Source: Burkholderia multivorans ATCC BAA-247 (lineage in GTDB: Bacteria; Pseudomonadota; Gammaproteobacteria; Burkholderiales; Burkholderiaceae). From it: a stretch of 64,000 nucleotides of DNA. The stretch lies in NCBI RefSeq assembly GCF_000959525.1, contig NZ_CP009832.1:868001-932000 (forward strand), given 5' to 3'. Positions within the stretch are counted from its first letter, which is position 1. Each line of letters opens with the position of its first letter. The notes below the pieces were generated by a model. The model was given only the letters and a program-made list of their open reading frames with translations. It did no database searches and had not been told where the DNA came from. The position numbers and the translations under genes are program-made. Of this stretch, positions 35,075 through 42,770 are shown one piece after another.

Positions 35075-37429
35075 ATGAACCAGCAAGCAGAACCGTTCCT
35101 CAGCACCCTCGATCCGCAAGCCGATGCCGCGCAGGTGCACGTGTCGCGTGCGCACGAGTCCGCGCATCTGCACGTGAGCGGGCGCGCGACCTACACCGAC
35201 GACATCCCGCTCGTCGCGGGCACGCTGCACGCGGCGCTCGGGTTGTCCGCGAAGCCGCACGCGCGGATCGTGTCGATGAACTTCGACGCGGTGCGCGCGA
35301 CGCCGGGCGTGGTCGCGGTGTTCACCGCCGACGACATTCCGGGCGTCAACGACTGCGGCCCGATCGTGCACGACGATCCCGTGCTTGCGCAGGGCGTCGT
35401 GCAGTACGTCGGCCAGCCGATGTTCATCGTCGTCGCGACGTCGCACGATGTCGCGCGGCTCGCCGCTCGGCGCGCGCAGGTCGAATACGAGGAGCTGCCG
35501 GCGATCCTGACCGCGCAGGAAGCGCGCAAGGCCGAGTCGTACGTGATTCCGCCGCTGAAGCTCGCGCGCGGCGACGCGGCGGCACGCATCGCCGCCGCGC
35601 CGCATCGCGAGTCGGGCGAGATGCTGCTCGGCGGGCAGGAGCAGTTTTATCTGGAAGGGCAGATCGCGTACGCGGTGCCGAAGGACGACGACGGCATGCA
35701 CGTGTACTGCTCGACGCAGCACCCGAGCGAGATGCAGCATCTGGTCGCGCACGTGCTTGGCGTCGCATCGCACAACGTGCTCGTCGAGTGCCGCCGGATG
35801 GGCGGCGGGTTCGGCGGCAAGGAATCGCAGTCGGGGCTGTTCGCCTGCTGCGCGGCGCTCGCCGCCTGGAAGCTGCTGTGCCCGGTGAAGCTGCGTCCGG
35901 ACCGCGACGACGACATGATGATCACCGGCAAGCGGCACGACTTCCATTACCGCTTCGACGTCGGCTATGACGACGACGGCCGCATCGACGGCGTGTCGCT
36001 CGACATGACCTCGCGCTGCGGGTTCTCGGCCGATTTGTCGGGCCCCGTGATGACGCGCGCGGTCTGCCACTTCGACAACGCATACTGGCTGTCCGACGTC
36101 GCGATCGCCGGCTACTGCGGCAAGACCAACACGCAGTCGAACACCGCGTTTCGCGGGTTCGGCGGCCCGCAGGGCGCGTTCGCGATCGAGTACATCCTCG
36201 ACGACATCGCGCGCACGCTCGGCCGCGATCCGCTCGACGTCCGCTACGCGAACCTGTACGGCAAGACCGAGCGCAACGTCACGCCGTACGGTCAGACCGT
36301 CGAGGACAACGTGCTGCACGAACTGCTCGCCGAACTCGAGGCGACGAGCGACTATCGCGTGCGGCGCGACGGCGTGCGCGCGTTCAACGCCCGCAACGCG
36401 GTGCTGAAGAAGGGCATCGCGCTGACGCCGGTGAAGTTCGGGATCGCGTTCAACGTCACGCACTTCAACCAGGCCGGCGCGCTCGTGCATATCTATACGG
36501 ACGGCTCGGTGCTCGTGAACCACGGCGGCACGGAGATGGGGCAGGGGCTGAACACGAAGGTCGCGCAGGTCGTCGCGCACGAGCTCGGGATCCGTTTCGG
36601 CCGCATCCGCGTGACCGCGACCGATACGAGCAAGGTCGCGAACACGTCGGCGACGGCCGCGTCGACCGGTTCGGATCTGAACGGCAAGGCCGCGCAGGAC
36701 GCCGCGCGCCAGCTGCGCGAGCGGCTCGCCGTGTTCGCGGCGAAGCAGTACGGCGACGGCCGGGTCGAGGCGGCCGACGTGAAATTCGCGAACGACTGCG
36801 TGTGGATCGGCACGACGGCCGTGCCGTTCGGCGACGTGATCGCGAAGGCGTATCTCGCGCGCGTGCAGCTTTGGTCCGACGGCTTTTATGCGACGCCGAA
36901 GCTGCACTGGGACCAGTCGAAGCTGCAGGGGCGGCCGTTCTACTACTACTCGTACGGCGCGGCCGTGTCGGAAGTCGTGATCGACACGCTGACGGGCGAG
37001 ATGCGCACGCTGCGCGTCGACGCGCTGCACGACGTCGGCGCATCGCTGAACCCGGCGCTCGACATCGGCCAGGTCGAAGGCGCGTTCATCCAGGGGATGG
37101 GCTGGCTGACGACCGAGGAGCTGTGGTGGAACGCGGGCGGCAAGCTGATGACGCATGCGCCCTCGACGTACAAGATTCCGACCGTCAACGACACACCGCC
37201 CGAATTCAACGTGCGGCTGTTCAAGAACCGCAACGTCGAGGACAGCATTCACCGTTCGAAGGCCGTCGGCGAGCCGCCGCTGCTGCTGCCGTTCTCGGTG
37301 TTCTTCGCCGTGCGCGACGCGATTGCGGCGGTCGGCGACTATCGCGTGAATCCGCCGCTCGACGCACCGGCGACCGGCGAGTCGATCCTGCGTGCGGTGC
37401 AGGCCGTACGCGCGGCGCGGGCAGCCTGA
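35075..37429 (+). CDS. xdhB: Xanthine dehydrogenase molybdenum-binding subunit
   Basis: The 784-residue catalytic subunit shows HVSGRATYTDDIP at the start, GGGFGGKESQS and TAFRGFGGPQGAF (molybdopterin contacts), MGQGLNTKVAQVVAHELGI, and the catalytic Glu in KAVGEPPLLLPFSVFFAVRDA near the C-terminus. It hydroxylates hypoxanthine and xanthine to urate. It follows xdhA by 18 bases and precedes xdhC by one base, forming an operon. All visible cofactor motifs are intact. Confidence 0.96.
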   Translation: MNQQAEPFLSTLDPQADAAQVHVSRAHESAHLHVSGRATYTDDIPLVAGTLHAALGLSAKPHARIVSMNFDAVRATPGVVAVFTADDIPGVNDCGPIVHDDPVLAQGVVQYVGQPMFIVVATSHDVARLAARRAQVEYEELPAILTAQEARKAESYVIPPLKLARGDAAARIAAAPHRESGEMLLGGQEQFYLEGQIAYAVPKDDDGMHVYCSTQHPSEMQHLVAHVLGVASHNVLVECRRMGGGFGGKESQSGLFACCAALAAWKLLCPVKLRPDRDDDMMITGKRHDFHYRFDVGYDDDGRIDGVSLDMTSRCGFSADLSGPVMTRAVCHFDNAYWLSDVAIAGYCGKTNTQSNTAFRGFGGPQGAFAIEYILDDIARTLGRDPLDVRYANLYGKTERNVTPYGQTVEDNVLHELLAELEATSDYRVRRDGVRAFNARNAVLKKGIALTPVKFGIAFNVTHFNQAGALVHIYTDGSVLVNHGGTEMGQGLNTKVAQVVAHELGIRFGRIRVTATDTSKVANTSATAASTGSDLNGKAAQDAARQLRERLAVFAAKQYGDGRVEAADVKFANDCVWIGTTAVPFGDVIAKAYLARVQLWSDGFYATPKLHWDQSKLQGRPFYYYSYGAAVSEVVIDTLTGEMRTLRVDALHDVGASLNPALDIGQVEGAFIQGMGWLTTEELWWNAGGKLMTHAPSTYKIPTVNDTPPEFNVRLFKNRNVEDSIHRSKAVGEPPLLLPFSVFFAVRDAIAAVGDYRVNPPLDAPATGESILRAVQAVRAARAA

Positions 37430-37430
37430 C

Positions 37431-38066
37431 ATGCGTGCGCCGGCCCGTTCGCCGCATTCGCCTGCACGCGCGGTCGCACCCGACGCGGCCGCGTTCGCGC
37501 GCGGCACCGGCACCCGCAACCGCGCGACAGACGCGCCGCCGCCGATGCACGTCGTGCTGTTCGGCGCGGGGCACGTCGGTCATGCGCTCGTCACGCTGCT
37601 CGGCGCGTTGCCGTGCACGGTGCAGTGGGTCGACACGCGCGACGAACTGTTCCCCGACGAGTGTCCGCCCAACGTGCAGCCCGAGCCGACCGACACGCCG
37701 GAGGCGATCGTCGATGCCGCGCCGCCCGGCACCTACTTCCTCGTGATGACGCACAACCACGCGCTCGATTTCGCGCTCGCCGAGCAGATCATGCGGCGGC
37801 GCGATTTCGCGTACTTCGGGATGATCGGCTCGCGCACGAAGCGCGTGAAGTTCGAACGACGGCTTGCCGCGCGCGGCGTCGATCCGGCAAGGCTCGTCGA
37901 GATGGTGTGTCCGATCGGCGTGGCCGGCATCGTCGACAAGGCGCCCGGCTCGATCGCGGTCGCCGTGTGCGCGGAACTGCTGCAGGTGCGCGCCGGGATG
38001 CCGGTCGCCGGCGCGAAGGCAGCCGCCGCTGCCGCCGCGCGCGACGACGCGTGCTGCCTGCGCTGA
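37431..38066 (+). CDS. xdhC: XdhC-like molybdenum cofactor insertion protein lacking its N-terminal domain
   Basis: Only 211 residues are encoded, against about 300 or more for complete XdhC. The C-terminal Rossmann domain is intact (MHVVLFGAGHVGHALVTLLG, TYFLVMTHNHALDFALAEQI, FGMIGSRTKRVKFERRL, CPIGVAGI). The usual N-terminal XdhC/CoxI domain, with its GSAPREPG-type motif and Cys, is absent: just 115 bases separate the start from the Rossmann domain, coding a low-complexity Ala/Arg/Pro stretch. XdhC binds and sulfurates the molybdenum cofactor for XdhB, so function may be impaired unless another copy exists. Confidence 0.85.
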   Translation: MRAPARSPHSPARAVAPDAAAFARGTGTRNRATDAPPPMHVVLFGAGHVGHALVTLLGALPCTVQWVDTRDELFPDECPPNVQPEPTDTPEAIVDAAPPGTYFLVMTHNHALDFALAEQIMRRRDFAYFGMIGSRTKRVKFERRLAARGVDPARLVEMVCPIGVAGIVDKAPGSIAVAVCAELLQVRAGMPVAGAKAAAAAAARDDACCLR

Positions 38067-38250
38067 GTCGCACGTCCTGCGTCGCACGCGGCACACTGCA
38101 CGCACGCATGCACGCAACGACGATAGGCGCCGGCGCGCACCGGACGCGCTCGGGGGCGCCGCACGACATCGCGTCGACGCACGGCCGCGCGTTTTTCCCT
38201 ACACTGCACGGCATGCGCGGCGTCCGGCCGCGCCTTTTCGTGTACGCACC

Positions 38251-38652
38251 ATGTCCGATTCCCGCCTCTATCTCGACGTGCTCGACGCGAGCATCGTCGC
38301 CATCGAGCGCTGGCTGTCCGGCGTCGATACGGCGCCGGCCGCGCTCGACGCGCTGCTCGCGCATTTCTCCGCCGACTTCACGATGATCATGACCGACGGC
38401 CGCGCAGTCGATCGCGACGGTCTGCGCGCACTGTTCGCGACGCTCGGCGGCGCGAAGCCGGGGCTGCGCATTACGCTGTCGGATGTACGCGTGCTTGCGG
38501 CCGACGCGTCGCATGCCGTGGTTGCGTACGTCGAAGCGCAGCACGCGGCGTCCGGCGAGTTGCCGGCGCGCCGTTCGACCGCCGTGTTCGCACGCGACGC
38601 CGCGGGCGCGGTGCGCTGGACGCATCTGCAGGAAACGTTCTGCGCGGCGTGA
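38251..38652 (+). CDS. SnoaL/DUF4440-like small protein
   Basis: The 133-residue protein looks like an NTF2-fold SnoaL/DUF4440 member: an N-terminal helix (LYLDVLDASIVAIERWL), LLAHFSADFTMIMTDGRAVDRDGLRAL, and a beta-rich C-terminus ending RWTHLQETFCAA. No catalytic residues can be named. It lies 184 bases after xdhC, with no obvious regulatory link, and converges on a LysR-family gene. Confidence 0.75.
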   Translation: MSDSRLYLDVLDASIVAIERWLSGVDTAPAALDALLAHFSADFTMIMTDGRAVDRDGLRALFATLGGAKPGLRITLSDVRVLAADASHAVVAYVEAQHAASGELPARRSTAVFARDAAGAVRWTHLQETFCAA

Positions 38653-38674
38653 CGCGCGTGCCACGCGCGCGGGC

Positions 38675-39622
38675 TCAGCGCTTGCGTGCGCGTGCGGCGG
38701 TCAGTTCGTCGGACACGCTCTGCATCAGCGCGCACAGCCACGCGATGTCGGTCGGCCGGTCCGGCTGCGGATGCGTGAGCAGATAGCTCTTGATGCGCGG
38801 AAACGGCACCGGCGGCGCGACGACGACGAGCGGCAGCAGCTGCGCATAGTGCGTGGCGAAGCGACGCGTCGTCGTGAAGATCAGGTCGGTCTGCAGCAGC
38901 ACCTGCGGGACGATCCCGAAGTACGGCAGCGTCGTCACGACACGCCGCGCGAGGCCCGCGCGCGCGAGGCCGATCTCGATCGCGTTGCGCTTGTCGCCGG
39001 TATACGGCGTCGGCGCGACGTGCGCGGCGGCCGCGTACGCTTCGCGCGTGAGCGGCTCGCGTGCGAGCGGATGCGCATCGCGCATCAGGCACACGATCGT
39101 GTCGGAGAACAGGTCCTGCCGGGCGAACTGCGGATCGGGCTTCGGCCAGTTGCCGATCACGAGATCGAGCGCGCCCGATTCGAGCGCGCCTGCGTGGTCG
39201 AGCGCGGGATTCAGCGAATCGATTTCCAGATGCGCGTGCGGCGCGGCATCGCGAAAGCGCTCGATCAGCGTCGGCATGAAGAAATCGTTCAGATAGTCGG
39301 GCGCGGCGATGCGGAACGTACGCCGCGCGGACGACGGATCGAAATCGCCGTGCGGCGTCGAGATGAAGTCGACCTCGCGTAGCGCGCGCGTCGCGGCGCC
39401 GAGCAGCGACGCGCCGTATTCGGTCGGCACCATGCCCGACTTGCCGCGCACGAGGATCGGGTCGTTCAGCGTTTCGCGCAGCTTGCGCAGCGCGGTGCTG
39501 ATCGCGGGCTGCGTCTGGTTGAGCCGCAGCGCGGTCTGCGTGACGCTGCGCTCGAGCAGCAGCGTGCGCAGCACGCGCACGAGCCAGATGTCGAGCGAGG
39601 CGGTACGGTCGTCGTCTTCCAT
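38675..39622 (-). CDS. LysR-family transcriptional regulator
   Basis: This 315-residue LTTR has the HTH at about 10-65 (LVRVLRTLLLERSVTQTALRL, TQPAISTALRKLRETL) with PILVRGKSGMVPTEYG, typical of the NodD/PcaQ-like branch with strong sequence after the HTH. The effector domain spans about 93-300. It is transcribed away from a DsbA-like isomerase gene on the same strand, 69 bases downstream of it. The target is not evident. Confidence 0.88.
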   Translation of the reverse strand: MEDDDRTASLDIWLVRVLRTLLLERSVTQTALRLNQTQPAISTALRKLRETLNDPILVRGKSGMVPTEYGASLLGAATRALREVDFISTPHGDFDPSSARRTFRIAAPDYLNDFFMPTLIERFRDAAPHAHLEIDSLNPALDHAGALESGALDLVIGNWPKPDPQFARQDLFSDTIVCLMRDAHPLAREPLTREAYAAAAHVAPTPYTGDKRNAIEIGLARAGLARRVVTTLPYFGIVPQVLLQTDLIFTTTRRFATHYAQLLPLVVVAPPVPFPRIKSYLLTHPQPDRPTDIAWLCALMQSVSDELTAARARKR

Positions 39623-39691
39623 CGATGCGGGGCAATTCGGGCGAAGCGTAACCTTACCGCAGCCGTGCGCGCGCGTGCGTGATACCCGCCA

Positions 39692-40330
39692 TCACGCGCG
39701 GCCCTTCGGCAGCGTGCTGATCCGCTTCACTTCCTGCGATTCGAGCCAGTTCGGCGTGCGCGCGCAGTACAGCACCATCGGCAGCGCATCCTCGCCCCAG
39801 AACAGCTGGCGGTTCATCCAGAAGGTCGGCACGCCGAACACGCCGAGCGCGATCGCATCGTCGGTATTGCGGCGCAGCTGCGCGCTCGTCTCTTCGAATT
39901 CGATCAGCGCGTCGCCATGGCTCACGCCGACGCGCTCGCAGAGCGCCGCGAAGCCGGCCGGCGTCGACGGGTCGTTGCCTTCGCGCCAGATGAAGCGGAA
40001 CATTTCGAGCACGGTCGCGATGTCGGCGCGCGTCGCGATCGCGAGGCGCAGCGCCTTGTCGGAATCGAACGGATGCACGGGCGGCATCTTGAAGCGGATG
40101 CCGAGCTGCTCCGCGCGAAACAGCGCATGCCGGTACGTGAAGATGCGCTTGGCCGGCACGTCGGCGCTCGGGCGCTGCCCCCAGTGCCGCTGCAACTCGT
40201 TCAGCGACACCGCGACGGGTTCGAACGGCATCGCCGGCCATTTGTCGTGCTGTTCGAGCAGCAGATAGGAGAACGGCGACACGAAGTCGAAGAACCACGC
40301 GGGTTGGGCGGTGTCGAGGCCGGTTGTCAT
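39692..40330 (-). CDS. DsbA-like 2-hydroxychromene-2-carboxylate isomerase family protein
   Basis: The 212-residue thioredoxin-fold protein starts with WFFDFVSPFSYLLLEQHDK; Ser in SPFS replaces the CxxC of DsbA, as in glutathione-dependent 2-hydroxychromene-2-carboxylate isomerases (kappa-GST type). GVFGVPTFWMNRQLFWGEDALP is the conserved cis-Pro region. These enzymes isomerise intermediates of naphthalene or other aromatic breakdown, but no pathway genes are adjacent. ATG 40330 has GGAG upstream. Confidence 0.85.
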   Translation of the reverse strand: MTTGLDTAQPAWFFDFVSPFSYLLLEQHDKWPAMPFEPVAVSLNELQRHWGQRPSADVPAKRIFTYRHALFRAEQLGIRFKMPPVHPFDSDKALRLAIATRADIATVLEMFRFIWREGNDPSTPAGFAALCERVGVSHGDALIEFEETSAQLRRNTDDAIALGVFGVPTFWMNRQLFWGEDALPMVLYCARTPNWLESQEVKRISTLPKGRA

Positions 40331-40414
40331 GACGATCTCCAGAGGGTGGGGCGTGCGGCGGGCCTCCATGTTACGGGCCGTACGCGCATGCAGCAATGAT
40401 CGCGGATCGTCCGT

Positions 40415-41842
40415 TCATGCGGAACCGGGAGTCGCCCGAGGGGCGTCGGCCACTCGCGGCGCGGCATCGGCCGCGCGAGGCGCGGCGCCGGCGGGCGCAT
40501 CGGCATCGTGCGCGGCGAGCCGTTCGCGCACGAAGCCGATGTGCTCGCGCAGCACGTAGAACTGCCCGGCGTACGCGAGCGGCATCTTCATGCGGTTCAC
40601 GGCTTCCTCGATGTCGTCGAGCTCGTCGAGCAGCGCGACACGCTCCTCGGCCGTATGCTCGCCGAGCGCGCGGCGTTCGATCGCGATTAGCGCGCCGTAC
40701 CAGCGGTAGATCCGCGAGCGCACGCGCCAGCCGTACAGCGACGGCACGAGCCGCAGGCCCGGAATCAGCACGACGATCAGCGGCACGACGACGACCAGCA
40801 GCCGATCGACGAGGCTCGCGACCCAGAACGGCAGCCGTCGATACAGGAACGTCTTGCCGGACTTGTAGTAGCGCGCCGCGTCGTCGGACAGCGGGAAGCC
40901 GCGCGTGACCGGCGACGGGAATTCGCCCGCGTGCTGCAGGATCGTCGCGTGGCCGTGCACTTCGCGAGCGGCCTCGATCAGCAGGTCCGACAGCGCCGGG
41001 TGCAGCGTGTCGCGCGCGACGAGTTCGATCGTCGGCGCAACCGTATGCAGATCCTCGGGCGGCAGGTTGCGGCCGAGATCGTAGACGCCCATCGGCAGCG
41101 TGATCGCGGTCAGGTACGGAAAGCGCCGCGCGTAGGCTTCCGCCTGCGTAAACGAATACATGTGCACGCCCGGCGTGCGGAACAGCTTCGCCATCACGGG
41201 GATCTGCGTCGAGTCGCCGGACAGGAACGCCGCGTCGATCTTGCCGTCGAGCAGCGCGGCCGCCGCGTCTTCGCCGCTCGTCGGCAGCAGCCGCGTCGTG
41301 CCGCCCGGCTCGATCCCGTTCATCTTCAGCAGCGCGAGGCTCAGCTCGCGCGCGCCGCTGCCTTCGGCACCGATCGCGAGCCGCTTGCCGTTGAAATCGG
41401 ACAGGCGCGCGACCACCGGCCCGCGGTACATGATCGCGAGCGGCACGTAGCCGATGCTGCCGAGCGAGGCGAGGTGATCGTCGCGTTCCTTCGGGCCGAT
41501 TCCGCTCTGCACGAAACCGACGTCGACCGTGGCGTTCGGGTTCTGCAGCCGCGCGAGGTTCTGCGCGGATCCTTCCGACGATTCGACGTCGAGCGTGACG
41601 CCGTTCTTCGCGAGGATCGCCTTGTATTTCTGGGCGGCGTTCCAGTACGTGCTGCCGGGCGGGCCGGCCGAGATCACGAGCGTCGAGGGCGGCGCGGGCT
41701 GGATCATCCGGATCGCGAGCCACACGGCGGCGGCCGCGAGCAGCACGGTCGGGCCGATCGACAGCGCGAGGTCGCGCCACGACACCGCGACGAAACGGGC
41801 GAGGATGCGCGGCGGCGGCCGCTGCGGGCGGGTTGGCTTCAT
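40415..41842 (-). CDS. TAXI-family TRAP solute-binding protein with two membrane anchors
   Basis: At 475 residues it is longer than a normal TAXI binding protein. An N-terminal membrane helix at about 25-46 (LSIGPTVLLAAAAVWLAIRM) leads into the TAXI domain (LVISAGPPGSTYWNAAQKY, VDVGFVQSGI, IGAEGSGARELSLALLKMNGI). A second hydrophobic segment at about 340-365 (LVDRLLVVVVPLIVVLIPG) and a charged helical tail (EERVALLDELDDIEEAVNRM) follow. No TRAP permease (DctQM type) is adjacent, so it may sense rather than transport. Confidence 0.83.
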   Translation of the reverse strand: MKPTRPQRPPPRILARFVAVSWRDLALSIGPTVLLAAAAVWLAIRMIQPAPPSTLVISAGPPGSTYWNAAQKYKAILAKNGVTLDVESSEGSAQNLARLQNPNATVDVGFVQSGIGPKERDDHLASLGSIGYVPLAIMYRGPVVARLSDFNGKRLAIGAEGSGARELSLALLKMNGIEPGGTTRLLPTSGEDAAAALLDGKIDAAFLSGDSTQIPVMAKLFRTPGVHMYSFTQAEAYARRFPYLTAITLPMGVYDLGRNLPPEDLHTVAPTIELVARDTLHPALSDLLIEAAREVHGHATILQHAGEFPSPVTRGFPLSDDAARYYKSGKTFLYRRLPFWVASLVDRLLVVVVPLIVVLIPGLRLVPSLYGWRVRSRIYRWYGALIAIERRALGEHTAEERVALLDELDDIEEAVNRMKMPLAYAGQFYVLREHIGFVRERLAAHDADAPAGAAPRAADAAPRVADAPRATPGSA

Positions 41843-42258
41843 GAGATCGATCGATGACGCGGGCGCTGCGCAGTGCCGCGACGGGCGACGCTGCGCGCTC
41901 TGGCGGCGATGGTAACCGGTTTGGGCGCGCCCGCGCGAGTGCCGCGTGGCGGCCGTCGGCGCGCGGCGGCGCGATGCCGCGTCAAAAGCTTTGCGCTTCC
42001 GCGGGCGCTGGATTACATTGTGCGACGCAGCCGCGCCCGACTCGCGCGACCCGGCACCCGACGAGACCGGGCGCGTCCGGCCCGGCGGCTGCCCGGTCCG
42101 GCCGGCCGCTTCGCGTGCGCCGGCTGCCGGCCCGTCTCGCCTCTCTCGCATCGCCGTGGAAATCATCGGCCGACCCGCCCGTTCGCGCGCGGGCCGGCTG
42201 CCTTTGGGGGTATCCGGCCGTACTGTGCGCGGCCGTTCCGAAGTTACAAGGAGATAGC
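41843..42258. other. 416-base divergent intergenic region
   Basis: The gap between the TAXI-type gene and the BON-domain gene is GC-rich throughout. Apart from a strong AAGGAGATAGC ribosome binding site directly before the BON gene (42247-42257), I see no recognisable promoter, operator or RNA structure. Confidence 0.45.
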
Positions 42259-42621
42259 ATGAAGTCGATCGTGTTGAGAGCGTTGGGTATTGCCGCCGTG
42301 GCGGCCTGTCTGTCGGGCAGCGCGTATGCGCAGTCGAGCGAGCCGGCCGCGGCCGAAGCGCCGGCCGCCGCGACGCAGTCGAAGTCGGCCGCGAAGACGG
42401 CGAAGCACGCGAACCGCAAGCTCGGCTACGCGGTGCGCAAGGCGATCACGAAGGCAGGCGGGATCGACGTGTCGAACCTCGTCGTGCGCTCGAAGGGCGG
42501 CGCGATCACGCTGGAGGGCACGGTGCCCGACCAGGCTCAGATCGACAAGGCGGGAGAAGCGGCGAAGGGCGTGAAGGGCGTCACGTCGGTCACGAACAAG
42601 CTGACGGTCCAGCAGCAATGA
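42259..42621 (+). CDS. Periplasmic BON-domain protein
   Basis: The 120-residue protein has a signal peptide (MKSIVLRALGIAAVAACLSG, cleavage after AYA), an Ala/Lys-rich linker, then one BON domain at about 52-118 (GYAVRKAITKAGGIDVSNL, GAITLEGTVPDQAQIDKAGE, VKGVTSVTNKLTV). BON domains bind phospholipid or outer-membrane components and are often induced by osmotic or envelope stress (OsmY-like). The start has an excellent ribosome site. It is followed by its own terminator. Confidence 0.9.
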   Translation: MKSIVLRALGIAAVAACLSGSAYAQSSEPAAAEAPAAATQSKSAAKTAKHANRKLGYAVRKAITKAGGIDVSNLVVRSKGGAITLEGTVPDQAQIDKAGEAAKGVKGVTSVTNKLTVQQQ

Positions 42622-42674
42622 TGCCGGGCGACGACGCGCAAGCGTCGTCCGGGCCCGCGCACGCGCGGGTCGTG

Positions 42675-42701
42675 CGGGCCCCGGCATGCCGGGGCCCGTT
42701 T
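42675..42701 (+). terminator. Intrinsic terminator after the BON-domain gene
   Basis: A near-perfect GC-rich palindrome (CGGGCCCCGGC at 42675-42685 against its complement at 42688-42698) is followed by TTT. Confidence 0.75.
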
Positions 42702-42770
42702 GCGTTTCAGCGGCCGCACGCGCTGCACGACACGGCGGCGGCCCGATAAGCATATCGAGAGGGGGCGGCA

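Noticed and set aside
33329-37519. Antisense open frame of about 1396 codons opposite xdhA-xdhB
   Set aside because: The sense strand encodes two intact, well-recognised xanthine dehydrogenase subunits; the antisense product is Arg/Val/Ala-rich with no recognisable domain, an effect of high GC at third codon positions.
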